Shown: positions 16,043 through 25,672 of the stretch, piece after piece
Layout: each line of letters begins with the position of its first letter
Position numbering within the stretch: the first letter of the stretch is position 1
From: Chryseobacterium salivictor
GTDB taxonomy: Bacteria > Bacteroidota > Bacteroidia > Flavobacteriales > Weeksellaceae
Length of the DNA: 64,000 bases
NCBI RefSeq assembly: GCF_004359195.1
Contig: NZ_CP037954.1
Span: 2,666,001 to 2,730,000 of the forward strand
Direction of reading: 5' to 3'
The notes under the pieces: model-generated
The model's database searches: none
What the model was told of the DNA's origin: nothing
What the model saw: only the letters and a program-made list of their open reading frames with translations
Translations under genes and position numbers: made by a program

Positions 16043-18673
16043 TTAATTTACATTTCCTTTTTCGAGAATTTCACGGTTCTGGTATTCCTGAACAAGATCG
16101 ATAGCATTCGTTACTACATCGCTTAAAGCGGTAATAAATGTTCCTTCCTCTGCCATGCTCATTGCGTGTTTAAGGGCTTCAATCTCTTTGGGAATGCTTT
16201 CGTAAGTCACATTTCTGCCCGCTTCCTGAATTCCGGAAATAAGCAGCTCGTTGATTTCCTCTTCGGTTCTTCCACGCAGATGTTTTTCGTTTCTGATGAT
16301 GATATAATCAAACATCCGTCCTGCAATTTTACCACATTCTTTAATGTCTTTGTCCCGTCGGTCTCCCACTCCGGAAATAATTCCAATTTTTTTGGTGGCT
16401 TCTACGTTTTTTAAATAATCCTCAATGGCTTCATATCCCGCAGGATTATGTGCAAAGTCTATTAATACCTGGAATTTTTTAAACTTAAAAATATTCAACC
16501 GACCAGGCATCAAGACCGGACTTGGTATAAAAGTACGGAGAGAATTGGCAATATCTTCAATTTCAAAACCATACAGATAAGCCGCTAAACTGGCTGCCAA
16601 AACATTAGAAATCATAAACTTGGCTTTGGCTTCCATGGTAATTGGAATGCTGTGTGCCTTCGCAATACGGATTTTCCAATCTCCTTTTTTAATGGTAACA
16701 AAACCTTCTTCATATACGCAGGTTACTTTTCCTTCTTTGGCGAATTTCAGAATGTGGGGATTATTTTCATCCAGACTGAAAATGGCTACCTTAGAATCTA
16801 AGTCAGGAAGCAATCTCATTGAATATTCGTCGTCGGCATTTAAAACACTCCAGCCATCTTTTTTCACAGAATCCAGTACGACCCGTTTCACTTTTGTCAG
16901 ATCCTTCAAATTGTGAATATCGTTCATTCCGAGATGGTCTTCTTTGATATTGGTTAAAACCCCGATATCGCATGAACTGTAACCTAAACCAGACCGAAGG
17001 ATTCCGCCTCTCGCTGTTTCTAAAACGGCAAATTCTACGGTAGGATCCTTTAATATGAATTCCGCGGAAACCGGTCCCGTAGTATCTCCTTTGGTGAGCA
17101 TCGTGTTCTGAATATAAATTCCGTCCGAAGTGGTAAATCCTACTCTATAGCCGTTATTTTTTACGATGTGGGAAATCAGTCTTGTGGTGGTTGTTTTACC
17201 GTTAGTTCCGGTTACCGCAATAATCGGAATTTTTGCCGGTTTTCCGTGAGGATAAAGCATATCGACCACTGGAGCCGCTACGTTTCTTGGCAAACCTTCA
17301 CTTGGAGCAAGGTGCATTCTAAATCCCGGTGCCGCATTCACTTCTAAAATAGCTCCTCCACTTTCCCTTAAAGGTTGGGTGAGATTTTCTGCCATGATAT
17401 CAATTCCGGCGACATCCAGACCGATAATTCTTGAAACTCTTTCCGCCATGACTATATTTTCGGGATGAACCATATCAGTGACATCGATCGAGGTGCCACC
17501 GGTAGAAAGATTTGCGGTTGATTTCAGATAAACGATTTCGCCGTTTTTCGGAATGCTTTCCAGAGTGAAATTTAATTTCTCTAAAAGTTCATTGGTATCT
17601 TTATCGACGAGAATTTCTGTTAACACATTTTCATGTCCGTAGCCTCTTCTCGGATCTAAATTTTCTTTATCAATGAGTTGCTGAATATTCAGCGCGCCAT
17701 CTCCGATGATATGTGCAGGAACCCGGCGGGCAGCTGCAATCATTTTATGATTTATAACCAATATGCGGAAATCATATCCGGTGATATATCTTTCTACAAT
17801 CACTTTCTTGGAATAATTCTGTGCATGAGCCAAGCCGACTTTTGCAGTTTCAAAATCATTAATATTGATGGAAGAACCTTTACCATGATTGCCGTCTAAA
17901 GGTTTTATTACAAGCGGATACCCAATTTTCTGAATCGTTTTCTCTAATCCTTCTTCATCGGACACCAAGTCACCAACCGGAACGGGAATCGCCGCTTCAT
18001 CGAGCATCTTTTTTGTGAGTTCTTTATTACAGGCAATATCTACCGCAATCGAACTTGTATTTCCTGTAATGGTCGCCTGAAATCTTGTCTGATTAACTCC
18101 ATATCCCAACTGGACCAGAGAATTTCTGCCCAATCTTATCCAGGGAATATTTCTGGCAACCGCTTCCTCTACAATACTTCCTGTTGATGGTCCTAACCTT
18201 TCGCGCTCGCGGATTTCTTTTAAATTTCTAATGCATTCTTCTAGATTATAATCACGGGCCTCAATTAAGCATCTTGCAATTTCAACAGACTGTTCAGCCG
18301 CATAAATACCGGAATTCTCTTCCAGATAACTGAATACAACATTATAAACGCCGGGAGTTTTGGTTTCTCTGGTACGTCCGAAACCTGTATCCATTCCTGC
18401 TAAAGTCTGAATCTCCAAAGCGATATGTTCGATAACGTGGCCCATCCAGGTTCCCATTTCAACCCGTAAGAAAAAACCGCCTTCTGTCCCTTCCGAACAC
18501 CGGTGGGTAATAAGTGTGGGCATCAATAGCTGTAATCTGTCACGGAAACCATCAATTTTATTGGTGGGCAAATGCTCCATTTCTTCGAGATCCAAACGCA
18601 TCTGAATGAGTTTCTTTCTTCTGATACTCCAAATATTGGGTCCGCGTAAAACTTGTATTCTATCAATTTTCAT
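16043..18673 (-). CDS. cphA: Cyanophycin synthetase
   Basis: The product has 876 residues, the normal CphA1 length. An N-terminal domain (about 1-160) is followed by an ATP-grasp domain that adds aspartate (KPLDGNHGKGSSININ, ILEVNAAPGFRMHLAPSEG; about 210-480) and by a Mur-ligase-like domain that adds arginine (VTGTNGKTTTTRLISHIV, about 492-509; ETARGGILRSGLGY; DFAHNPAGYEA). It makes multi-L-arginyl-poly-L-aspartate without a ribosome as a nitrogen and carbon store. Cyanophycinase and isoaspartyl peptidase genes diverge from it, giving a complete synthesis and breakdown set. A TATCTTTG box lies 47 bases before the ATG. Confidence 0.96.
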   Translation of the reverse strand: MKIDRIQVLRGPNIWSIRRKKLIQMRLDLEEMEHLPTNKIDGFRDRLQLLMPTLITHRCSEGTEGGFFLRVEMGTWMGHVIEHIALEIQTLAGMDTGFGRTRETKTPGVYNVVFSYLEENSGIYAAEQSVEIARCLIEARDYNLEECIRNLKEIRERERLGPSTGSIVEEAVARNIPWIRLGRNSLVQLGYGVNQTRFQATITGNTSSIAVDIACNKELTKKMLDEAAIPVPVGDLVSDEEGLEKTIQKIGYPLVIKPLDGNHGKGSSININDFETAKVGLAHAQNYSKKVIVERYITGYDFRILVINHKMIAAARRVPAHIIGDGALNIQQLIDKENLDPRRGYGHENVLTEILVDKDTNELLEKLNFTLESIPKNGEIVYLKSTANLSTGGTSIDVTDMVHPENIVMAERVSRIIGLDVAGIDIMAENLTQPLRESGGAILEVNAAPGFRMHLAPSEGLPRNVAAPVVDMLYPHGKPAKIPIIAVTGTNGKTTTTRLISHIVKNNGYRVGFTTSDGIYIQNTMLTKGDTTGPVSAEFILKDPTVEFAVLETARGGILRSGLGYSSCDIGVLTNIKEDHLGMNDIHNLKDLTKVKRVVLDSVKKDGWSVLNADDEYSMRLLPDLDSKVAIFSLDENNPHILKFAKEGKVTCVYEEGFVTIKKGDWKIRIAKAHSIPITMEAKAKFMISNVLAASLAAYLYGFEIEDIANSLRTFIPSPVLMPGRLNIFKFKKFQVLIDFAHNPAGYEAIEDYLKNVEATKKIGIISGVGDRRDKDIKECGKIAGRMFDYIIIRNEKHLRGRTEEEINELLISGIQEAGRNVTYESIPKEIEALKHAMSMAEEGTFITALSDVVTNAIDLVQEYQNREILEKGNVN

Positions 18674-18719
18674 AGGTGATTGGTCTCTTTTTATATTCTT
18701 TGAATTTTTATTTGAATTT

Positions 18720-18727
18720 CAAAGATA
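18720..18727 (-). promoter_or_regulatory. -7 box (TATCTTTG) of cphA
   Basis: On the minus strand TATCTTTG fits TAnnTTTG. The predicted start near 18715 leaves a leader of about 40 bases. Confidence 0.55.
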
Positions 18728-18857
18728 ATCGAAAACCTTAATAATTCTAAAAAAAATATTTAAAATTGGAAGCATTTTTTCACGCACATCCCAATTAAGC
18801 CATCAGCCTTTAATTAAAATGATAAGGTAATTATTGAAGTAGCAAGGAATAATTTTT

Positions 18858-18865
18858 TAAATTTG
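18858..18865 (+). promoter_or_regulatory. -7 box (TAAATTTG) of the cyanophycinase operon
   Basis: TAAATTTG fits TAnnTTTG. It overlaps the in-frame TTG at 18863, so the ATG at 18872 must be the start and the mRNA is nearly leaderless. Confidence 0.55.
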
Positions 18866-18871
18866 CAATCT

Positions 18872-19756
18872 ATGAAAGCAGTTGGAAAATTAATGATTAT
18901 TGGCGGCGCCGTTAACAAAGGCAGTTTCTCCGAAACCGATTATGATCAGAATGTAGAAAAAAACCTGAATTTTTTCGAGCGTGGAATTTTAAGAAAAATT
19001 ATCGATGAATCCCGCTTAAAAGAAAATTCGGTGATCGAAATTATTACGACTGCATCCCAAATCCCACAAATTGTAGGTCCGGAATATAAAAAAGCATTTG
19101 AATTTCTGGGCGCAAAAAATGTAAATATCCTGGATATTACCAACCGCGAACAAGCCAACAGTGATGGAATTACTGCCCGTGCCAGCGCCGCTGATGTAGT
19201 CATGTTTACAGGTGGTGACCAACTTCGGTTGACTTCAATTCTGGGCGGAACGAGATTTCATGACGTTCTTCTACAAAAATATCAGGAAGAAAATTTCATT
19301 TATGCAGGAACTTCAGCGGGAGCAGCGGCGGCTTCGGAAAATATGATTTATCAGGGATCCAGCAGTGAGGCTTTACTTAAAGGGGAAATTAAAATCGCAC
19401 AGGGTTTAGGATTCATCGATAACGTAATTGTAGATACGCATTTTGTGCAACGCGGGAGAATCGGAAGATTATTTCAGGCAGTGGTCAACAATCCCCGAAC
19501 TTTAGGAATAGGTTTAGGTGAAGATACCGGACTGTATATTGAAAACGATACCATGACAGCCATTGGATCCGGGCTTGTTATTTTGGTAGACGGCCGTTTT
19601 ATTAAAGACACCAACTTAACCAATGTAAAGCTTGGTCAACCTATTTCGATTGATAATCTCATCGTTCATGTTTTATCTCAAAATGATTTTTACGATTTAA
19701 AATTGAAAGATCTTACCATTGTAAATTCTCAGTATAATCCGATTCCGCAGGATTAA
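18872..19756 (+). CDS. cphB: Cyanophycinase
   Basis: The product has 294 residues from MKAVGKLMIIGGAV. The serine nucleophile elbow YAGTSAGAAAASENMIYQG (about residues 146-164) is the S51-family signature, FTGGDQLRLT supplies the GGxQ-type substrate-binding segment, and DTHFVQRGRIGRL gives the conserved histidine and arginines. It splits cyanophycin to beta-Asp-Arg dipeptides in the cytoplasm. The next gene, 24 bases downstream, encodes the peptidase that would split those dipeptides, and the synthetase gene diverges upstream. Confidence 0.95.
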   Translation: MKAVGKLMIIGGAVNKGSFSETDYDQNVEKNLNFFERGILRKIIDESRLKENSVIEIITTASQIPQIVGPEYKKAFEFLGAKNVNILDITNREQANSDGITARASAADVVMFTGGDQLRLTSILGGTRFHDVLLQKYQEENFIYAGTSAGAAAASENMIYQGSSSEALLKGEIKIAQGLGFIDNVIVDTHFVQRGRIGRLFQAVVNNPRTLGIGLGEDTGLYIENDTMTAIGSGLVILVDGRFIKDTNLTNVKLGQPISIDNLIVHVLSQNDFYDLKLKDLTIVNSQYNPIPQD

Positions 19757-19779
19757 TAAAATAAATTTTATTATTAAAA

Positions 19780-20622
19780 ATGAAAATAATCATCCACGGG
19801 GGATTTTTCTCTGAAAGCGACCAAAGCCATGATGTGAAAGTTGCCAAGCAAAATTCCTTAAAACAGATTGCCCAAGATTCTTTTGAATTTCTAAAAACAC
19901 ATTCCGCAGAAGAAACGGTGGTACATGCCGTAAAATTGTTGGAGGATGATTTACTCTATAATGCCGGAATGGGTTCCCAAATTCAAAGCGATGGAAAAAT
20001 CAGAATGAGTGCTTCTCTGATGAACGGAGAAACCCAAAAGTTTTCTGGCGTCATCAATATTGAAAATGTAAAAAATCCAATCGAAGTAGCACAGGTTTTA
20101 ATGAAAGAAGACGATCGGGTTCTCGGCGGAAACGGCGCAAAACAATATGCTGCAGAAAACGGTTTCGCGGATTTTTCGACCGAAATTCCGCAGAGGAGAA
20201 AAGAATACGAGGAGAAATTAAAAAACGGCGGAAAAGGAACGGTAGGTTGTGTCGCCTTAGACCAAAAAGGAAGATTAGCAGCAGCAACTTCCACTGGCGG
20301 AAAAGGTTTTGAACTGGTTGGAAGGATTTCTGATTCTGCAACCGTTGCGGGAAATTTCGCTAATGGATATTGCGCCGTAAGTTGCACAGGAGTTGGTGAA
20401 GATATTGTAAGCAACGCCACCGCAGCAAAAATTGTGACACGGGTTACAGACGGTTTTCCATTAAAAAATGCCGTAGAAAAAACCTTTGTAGAACTGAAAG
20501 AAATCAACGGTTTTGCGGGAGCAGTCGCCATTGACAAAAATGGAAATATCGCCCATCAGGATTCTTATCCAACGATGGTTTTTGCAAGTTTTGACGGAGA
20601 GCATTTTGAAATTTTCGATTAG
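19780..20622 (+). CDS. iaaA: Isoaspartyl peptidase/L-asparaginase (N-terminal nucleophile type)
   Basis: The product has 280 residues, slightly short for the family. It begins MKIIIHGGFF, a family start, and includes LLYNAGMGSQIQSDG. The autocleavage site precedes the threonine of NGGKGTVGCVALD (about residue 149), and STGGKG, VGRISDSATVAGNFAN and SCTGVGEDIV line the active site. The mature Ntn hydrolase splits beta-aspartyl dipeptides. Placed directly after cyanophycinase, it most likely converts beta-Asp-Arg to aspartate and arginine. An intrinsic terminator follows. Confidence 0.93.
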   Translation: MKIIIHGGFFSESDQSHDVKVAKQNSLKQIAQDSFEFLKTHSAEETVVHAVKLLEDDLLYNAGMGSQIQSDGKIRMSASLMNGETQKFSGVINIENVKNPIEVAQVLMKEDDRVLGGNGAKQYAAENGFADFSTEIPQRRKEYEEKLKNGGKGTVGCVALDQKGRLAAATSTGGKGFELVGRISDSATVAGNFANGYCAVSCTGVGEDIVSNATAAKIVTRVTDGFPLKNAVEKTFVELKEINGFAGAVAIDKNGNIAHQDSYPTMVFASFDGEHFEIFD

Positions 20623-20653
20623 ATGAATTAATCCGATTTTTGTATTGAATATG

Positions 20654-20685
20654 GAGAAAACTGCCCTAATTGGAGCAGTTTTCTC
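20654..20685 (+). terminator. Terminator of the cyanophycinase-peptidase operon
   Basis: GAGAAAACTGC (20654-20664) pairs with GCAGTTTTCTC (20675-20685). It is a strong 11-bp stem. Confidence 0.8.
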
Positions 20686-20773
20686 AATCATTTGATTATA
20701 GGTAGGAATGCAGCTCGAAATATAGGTAAAATAACAAGATTGAGGTTTTATTCATTTCATATTGGGATAAAAA

Positions 20774-20795
20774 AAATGCGTTGGTCAACGCATTT
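20774..20795 (-). terminator. Terminator of fabH
   Basis: AAATGCGTTG pairs with CAACGCATTT, and on the minus strand a run of T follows. It lies 6 bases beyond the fabH stop. Confidence 0.85.
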
Positions 20796-20801
20796 AAAAT
20801 T

Positions 20802-21824
20802 TTAATAAGTGAATAAAACCGATCCCCAGGTAAATCCACTGCCGAAAGCGGAGAGCAGAACCAGATCACCTCTTTTAATTTTTCCTTTTTCAACAGCTTC
20901 ACTTAAAGCTAACGGGATTGAAGCGGCGGTGGTATTTCCAAAACGCTGGATGTTGTTGTACACTTTTTCATCCGGCAATCCGAAACGCTGCTGTACAAAC
21001 TGAGCAATCCGTAAATTGGCCTGATGCGGAATAAACATGTCTAAGTCTTCCGGTTTTTTTCCGGCTTTATTTAAAGCTTCCATCATGGTTTCTGGAAATC
21101 TGGTAACTGCATGTTTGAAAACGAAATTGCCATTCATGACAGGGTAGATTTCTGCATCGGTCACATTTTCCGGTTCCAGCCTCATCCGATCGCTCCAGCC
21201 AAATTTAGAACCGGGGAATTTGGTACATAATTCATCGGCATATTTTCCTTCGGAATGCATATTGGTGGCCAAAATATCACCGGCACTTTCGTCTTCAGTA
21301 GCTGATAAAATGATGGCTCCTGCCCCATCTCCGAAGATGACAGAGACTCCACGTCCATCATCGGAAAAATCCAACCCAAAAGAGTGAATTTCGGCACCCA
21401 CAACTAAAATATTTTTATACTGCCCTGATTTAATAAAAGCGTTGGCAACACTCATCGCATAAACAAATCCTGAACACTGGTTTCTGACATCTAAAGCACC
21501 GATGGTTTCACAGCCGAGCATTTCCTGCAAAAGCACACCGCAACCCGGGAAAAAATAATCCGGCGAAAGGGTTGCAAAAATAATATAATCGATATCTTTT
21601 CCGGTCATTCCTGCCATTTTCAATGCGGCTTCTGAGGCTTTGAATCCCAGATAAGCGGTGGTTTCTTCGGAATCATTTCTGTTTTTCCGGTGATGACGTT
21701 CTTTGATACCGGTTCTTTCTGTAATCCACTCATCATTAGTGGTCATCAGTTTAGATAAATCATCGTTGGTTACTATATTTTCCGGAACATAATGTCCCAA
21801 ACCTTTAATACAACTTTTAAGCAT
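20802..21824 (-). CDS. fabH: 3-oxoacyl-[acyl-carrier-protein] synthase III
   Basis: The product has 340 residues from MLKSCIKGLGHYVPEN. The in-frame upstream extension is ignored because it would contain the promoter. The catalytic cysteine is in DVRNQCSGFVYAMSVA (about residue 120), the histidine in FIPHQANLRI and the asparagine in RFGNTTAASIPLAL. TTNDEWITERTGIKERH near residue 32 is the acyl-CoA binding signature. It condenses acetyl-CoA or branched acyl-CoA with malonyl-ACP to begin fatty acid synthesis; in flavobacteria, which make iso-branched lipids, branched primers are likely. Confidence 0.95.
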   Translation of the reverse strand: MLKSCIKGLGHYVPENIVTNDDLSKLMTTNDEWITERTGIKERHHRKNRNDSEETTAYLGFKASEAALKMAGMTGKDIDYIIFATLSPDYFFPGCGVLLQEMLGCETIGALDVRNQCSGFVYAMSVANAFIKSGQYKNILVVGAEIHSFGLDFSDDGRGVSVIFGDGAGAIILSATEDESAGDILATNMHSEGKYADELCTKFPGSKFGWSDRMRLEPENVTDAEIYPVMNGNFVFKHAVTRFPETMMEALNKAGKKPEDLDMFIPHQANLRIAQFVQQRFGLPDEKVYNNIQRFGNTTAASIPLALSEAVEKGKIKRGDLVLLSAFGSGFTWGSVLFTY

Positions 21825-21840
21825 AAATTTGAAATTTAAA

Positions 21841-21848
21841 CAAAGGTA
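21841..21848 (-). promoter_or_regulatory. -7 box (TACCTTTG) of fabH
   Basis: On the minus strand TACCTTTG fits TAnnTTTG, 17 bases before the ATG at 21824. Confidence 0.5.
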
Positions 21849-22240
21849 AAATATATTTTGACACCCCGGAAGTTTTCTGGCAGATCCCATAGTTTACAAT
21901 TTTTGGCAAAAATTCATGATAAAAAGAATAGATTCTAAATCTTCCTACAGGGACGTTATAATCAAAATCCCGAAGTGACCCTTTGAAAATCAGGGTTAAG
22001 TCGACCTTTTCTATTTTCTCCAATGGTTCAATTATAATTTATGGTGGAAATTCGGAAAAAGTAGGATTTACAATTCCCTGAAAATCCCCATCAAGTTTTT
22101 TAATTTTAATTTTTTGCCGAAATTATTTTTTACTGATCCATTTTAAACTTTCTCATTCAAACTTTGCATCCTGTGGAGAAATTATAAGAGAGACCGTAGA
22201 AAGAAAAGATTAAACTTTATAAAAAAAGGCTGAATTAAAT
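21849..22240. other. Non-coding spacer between the fasciclin gene and fabH
   Basis: About 390 bases without a credible gene. A 68-codon minus-strand frame has low-complexity sequence, no domain and runs into fabH. No RNA motif was recognised. Confidence 0.5.
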
Positions 22241-22266
22241 AAGCGCCTCAATATTGAGACGCTTAT
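22241..22266 (-). terminator. Terminator of the fasciclin lipoprotein gene
   Basis: TAAGCGCCTC pairs with GAGACGCTTA around AATATT. It lies about 22 bases past the fasciclin stop on the minus strand. Confidence 0.7.
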
Positions 22267-22288
22267 CATGGTAAAAACTAAAAAACTA

Positions 22289-23239
22289 CTATGGTAATAA
22301 GACTTTATCTATTGCATGAATAATTCCGTTACTGCACTGAACATCGGTCAAAATAATATTCGAAACCCGGTTATTGGTATCTGTAATTTTTACACCTCCT
22401 GTTGTCGTAATTTTAAACGTACCCCCTTGAAAAGTGGTAACCGTCATATTATTGGTTAAATCTGTAGAAGCTACATTGGCTCCCGCAACCACATGGTATT
22501 TTAAAACATTTTCTAAAGTTCCCTTTGGTATTGCCGCCAAATTTGAAAAACTTAATTCTGTTAACAGAGAGGTAAAAGCTGTATTGGTCGGCGCAAATAC
22601 GGTAAATGGTGAACTTGCTGTTCCGCTTAATATTCCCACAAAATTCGGCATATCAGTTCTGGTCAGCGCTGCAACCAGGGAAGTGAAATTAGGATTAGCC
22701 AGCGCATGGGTAACAATGGTCGGCAAACCGATTACGGCATCTACTTTATGAATAACACCGTTGGAAGCCATGATATCCGCTTTCGTGACATTAGAGATTC
22801 CATTGATTTTTACTCCTGAAGCATTATTAATAAACATACTGATATTTCTCGCAGAAGAAGCTCCGCCTTTTGCTAAAGTAGAAACATAACCGGTCGTAAT
22901 CGCGCCAGATGGTACTTTGGCAGCAAGAACGTGGTTCAATAAAATTTCTTTTAAAGCCGCCACCGGCACATCATTTAAACTTGCAAAACCGTTGGCTGAC
23001 AGAAAGGTAGAAAACGCTGCGTTGGAAGGCGCAAAAACCGTGAACGTTCCTGTCCCATCCAGCGTGGTAGCCAGACCTGCTTTGTCAATGGCAGCCTTCA
23101 ATGATGATAAATCAGAATCGCGTGATGCGATGGCGTAAACTGTTTGACTCATTACCGGTTCATCCTCGTTTTCCTTACAGGCGATCGACGTTATTCCAAT
23201 AAGGAAAAGTGCCGAAAGGATTTTAAATATATTTTTCAT
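22289..23239 (-). CDS. Lipoprotein with two fasciclin (FAS1) domains
   Basis: The product has 316 residues. MKNIFKILSALFLIGITSIAC is a lipoprotein signal with cysteine at position 21. Two FAS1 repeats follow (about 35-170 and 180-316). Each has the H1 box (GTFTVFAPSNAAFSTFL; SPFTVFAPTNTAFTSLL) and the H2 region (LKEILLNHVLAAKV; LENVLKYHVVAGAN), then ASNGVIHKVDAVI or CSNGIIHAIDKVL. FAS1 proteins act in cell adhesion or matrix binding. It is membrane-anchored, probably in the outer membrane. The gene is single, with its own terminator. Confidence 0.94.
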   Translation of the reverse strand: MKNIFKILSALFLIGITSIACKENEDEPVMSQTVYAIASRDSDLSSLKAAIDKAGLATTLDGTGTFTVFAPSNAAFSTFLSANGFASLNDVPVAALKEILLNHVLAAKVPSGAITTGYVSTLAKGGASSARNISMFINNASGVKINGISNVTKADIMASNGVIHKVDAVIGLPTIVTHALANPNFTSLVAALTRTDMPNFVGILSGTASSPFTVFAPTNTAFTSLLTELSFSNLAAIPKGTLENVLKYHVVAGANVASTDLTNNMTVTTFQGGTFKITTTGGVKITDTNNRVSNIILTDVQCSNGIIHAIDKVLLP

Positions 23240-23360
23240 AATTGTAAATTTTTATTATTCAAATCTAGGAAAATATTTTACTATTAAATTAAAAATAGCA
23301 AGATATAATACTAATTGGTTTTATTTACAAAATCTATCGAATACAACCGATCTAAAAATA

Positions 23361-23383
23361 AACCCCGCAAATGTTGCAGGGTT
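23361..23383 (-). terminator. Likely terminator downstream of hutU
   Basis: AACCCCGCAA and TTGCAGGGTT pair almost perfectly, and TTTATTTTT follows on the minus strand. It lies about 140 bases after the hutU stop and before the fasciclin promoter. Confidence 0.55.
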
Positions 23384-23520
23384 CATCGTATGGAAATTTT
23401 TTGTATTAAAAATGTATGATCTTTTTAAAACACTTTATCTTCAATGATTTCATTAAAAAAAAGAAACGTTCCTTTGAAAATAATCGCTTTTTTTTAATTC
23501 ATGCGAAACTGATTTTAATT

Positions 23521-25506
23521 TTAAAGTAGATTCTCATCAACTTGATTTGGCAATGTTACTTTCAGGTTGGGTTCAATTTCCATCGCTCTTTTAATGGCGA
23601 AAATGGCACCTTCATTTCTTGCCCAGCTTCTTCGGGAAATTCCGTTGTTCACGTCCCAGAAAAGCATTGATTTTAATCTGCGGTCTGCATCTTCGCTTCC
23701 GTCAAGCAACATCCCGAAACCACCGTTGATCACTTCACCCCAACCAACGCCGCCGCCATTGTGAATACTCACCCAAGTTGCACCGCGGAAACTGTCGCCA
23801 ATCACATTCTGAATCGCCATATCTGCCGTGAATCGGGACCCATCATAGATATTGGAAGTTTCACGGTATGGAGAATCCGTTCCTGAAACATCATGATGAT
23901 CCCTGCCTAAAACGACCGGTCCAATTTCATTATTTCTAATGGCTTTATTAAAGGCTTCGGCAATTTTCATCCGACCTTCAGCATCGGCATAAAGAATTCT
24001 TGCCTGCGATCCAACGACGAGTTTATTTTCCTGAGCTCCCTTGATCCACGTTATATTATCCTGCATCTGCTGTTGAATTTCTGCAGGGGAATTTTTCATG
24101 ATTTCTTCTAAAACTGTGCAGGCAATTTCATCGGTCTTTTGCAGATCTTCCGGTTTACCACTTGCGCAAACCCAGCGGAACGGGCCAAAACCGTAATCGA
24201 AACACATCGGTCCCATAATATCCTGAACATAACTTGGATATTTAAACTCTCTTCCCAAAGTTGGATGATCAGACATTACATCAGCACCCGCTCTGCTTGC
24301 TTCCAGTAAAAAAGCATTTCCATAATCGAAGAAATAGGTCCCTTTTTCTGTATGTTTATTGATTGCAGCAGCATGTCTCCGTAAACTTTCCTGCACTTTT
24401 TCTTTGAATAAACCAGGATTTTCCGCCATCATTTTATTGGATTCTTCAAAGGAAATTCCGACCGGATAATATCCTCCAGCCCAGGGATTATGCAGAGAAG
24501 TCTGGTCAGAGCCGATATCTATTTTTAAATTTTCATGGTCAAATTTCTCCCATACTTCAACGACATTTCCAAGATAGGCCAGAGAAATGGTCTCTTTGTT
24601 TTCTTGTGCTTTTTTTACTCTTTCCACCAATTCATTCAGGTTTTCATGAATTTCATCAATCCACTTTTGCTCATGACGGATCTTGGTGATTTTCGGATTG
24701 ACTTCTGCGCACACCGTAATACAGCCGGCAATATTTCCCGCTTTCGGTTGTGCACCGCTCATTCCGCCCAAACCTGACGTAATAAACAATCCGCCTTTCG
24801 GTTCTTTTTTAATTTTTCTAAAAGCATTCAAAACCGTAATTGTCGTTCCGTGCACAATTCCCTGTGGACCGATATACATATAACTTCCGGCGGTCATTTG
24901 TCCATATTGCGAAACGCCTAAGGCATTCATTTTCTCCCAATCATCCGGTTTTGAATAATTCGGAATCACCATTCCATTGGTTACGACCACTCTCGGAGCA
25001 TCTTTGTGTGAAGGAAACAGTCCCATCGGATGACCGGAATACATCGTTAAAGTCTGTTCATCGGTCATTTCTGACAGATATTTCATTGTCAAAAGATATT
25101 GCGCCCAGTTTTGGAAAACCGCTCCATTTCCACCATAAGTAATAAGTTCGTGAGGATGTTGGGCAACTGCGTAATCCAAATTGTTCTGAATCATTAATAT
25201 AATCGATTTTGCCTGCTCCGATTTTCCCGGATATTCTGCAATATTTCTCGCTTTCATTTCATAATCCGGACGGAAACGATACATATAAATTCTACCGTAT
25301 TTTTCTAATTCCTCTTTAAATTCGGGCAACAATTCTGCATGAAATTTGGGTTCGAAATAACGCAAAGCGTTTTTCAGAGCGAGTTTTTTTTCTTCGTCAG
25401 AAAGAATTTCTTTCCGTTTTGGCGCGTGGTTGATTTCGGTTTCGTAGGGTTTTGGTTGTGGAAGTTCGTTGGGAATTCCCTGTTGAATCTGTTCTTTAAA
25501 AGTCAT
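23521..25506 (-). CDS. hutU: Urocanate hydratase (urocanase), long form
   Basis: The product has 661 residues from MTFKEQIQQGIPNELPQ; the longer frame upstream adds 17 unlikely residues. It is about 100 residues longer than Pseudomonas-type HutU (about 555), a length seen in Bacteroidota. Urocanase features include MYSGHPMGLFPSH, TAGSYMYIGPQGIVHGT (NAD+ binding), FITSGLGGMSGAQPKA, IGSDQTSLHNPWAGGYYP, GRDHHDVSGTDSPYRET and WVSIHNGGGVGWGE. It converts urocanate to imidazolonepropionate in histidine breakdown. The other hut genes are not next to it in the window. Confidence 0.95.
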   Translation of the reverse strand: MTFKEQIQQGIPNELPQPKPYETEINHAPKRKEILSDEEKKLALKNALRYFEPKFHAELLPEFKEELEKYGRIYMYRFRPDYEMKARNIAEYPGKSEQAKSIILMIQNNLDYAVAQHPHELITYGGNGAVFQNWAQYLLTMKYLSEMTDEQTLTMYSGHPMGLFPSHKDAPRVVVTNGMVIPNYSKPDDWEKMNALGVSQYGQMTAGSYMYIGPQGIVHGTTITVLNAFRKIKKEPKGGLFITSGLGGMSGAQPKAGNIAGCITVCAEVNPKITKIRHEQKWIDEIHENLNELVERVKKAQENKETISLAYLGNVVEVWEKFDHENLKIDIGSDQTSLHNPWAGGYYPVGISFEESNKMMAENPGLFKEKVQESLRRHAAAINKHTEKGTYFFDYGNAFLLEASRAGADVMSDHPTLGREFKYPSYVQDIMGPMCFDYGFGPFRWVCASGKPEDLQKTDEIACTVLEEIMKNSPAEIQQQMQDNITWIKGAQENKLVVGSQARILYADAEGRMKIAEAFNKAIRNNEIGPVVLGRDHHDVSGTDSPYRETSNIYDGSRFTADMAIQNVIGDSFRGATWVSIHNGGGVGWGEVINGGFGMLLDGSEDADRRLKSMLFWDVNNGISRRSWARNEGAIFAIKRAMEIEPNLKVTLPNQVDENLL

Positions 25507-25643
25507 TTTAATATTCAAAGTTGTAAGTTGATTATTCGAAGTTTTAAAGATATTCAAATTAGAAAATACAAAGCAAAGAAATATGAAAAAAGTTCCGGTC
25601 TGTAAAAAGAGGAACTTTTATTTCAATTTAAAAATTAAAAAAA

Positions 25644-25663
25644 CCTTACTTTTTGTAGTAAGG
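25644..25663 (-). terminator. Terminator of the acidic small-protein gene
   Basis: CCTTACT (25644-25650) pairs with AGTAAGG (25657-25663), and a T-run follows on the minus strand. Confidence 0.8.
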
Positions 25664-25672
25664 CTGTATTAA

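Noticed and set aside
19983..20537. 184-codon minus-strand ORF
   Set aside because: It is antisense to the isoaspartyl peptidase gene, which has a clear family match. The antisense frame is rich in Ser, Phe and Pro, as expected for a shadow frame.
21817..22023. 68-codon minus-strand ORF upstream of fabH
   Set aside because: No domain, crosses the fabH start and promoter, atypical composition.
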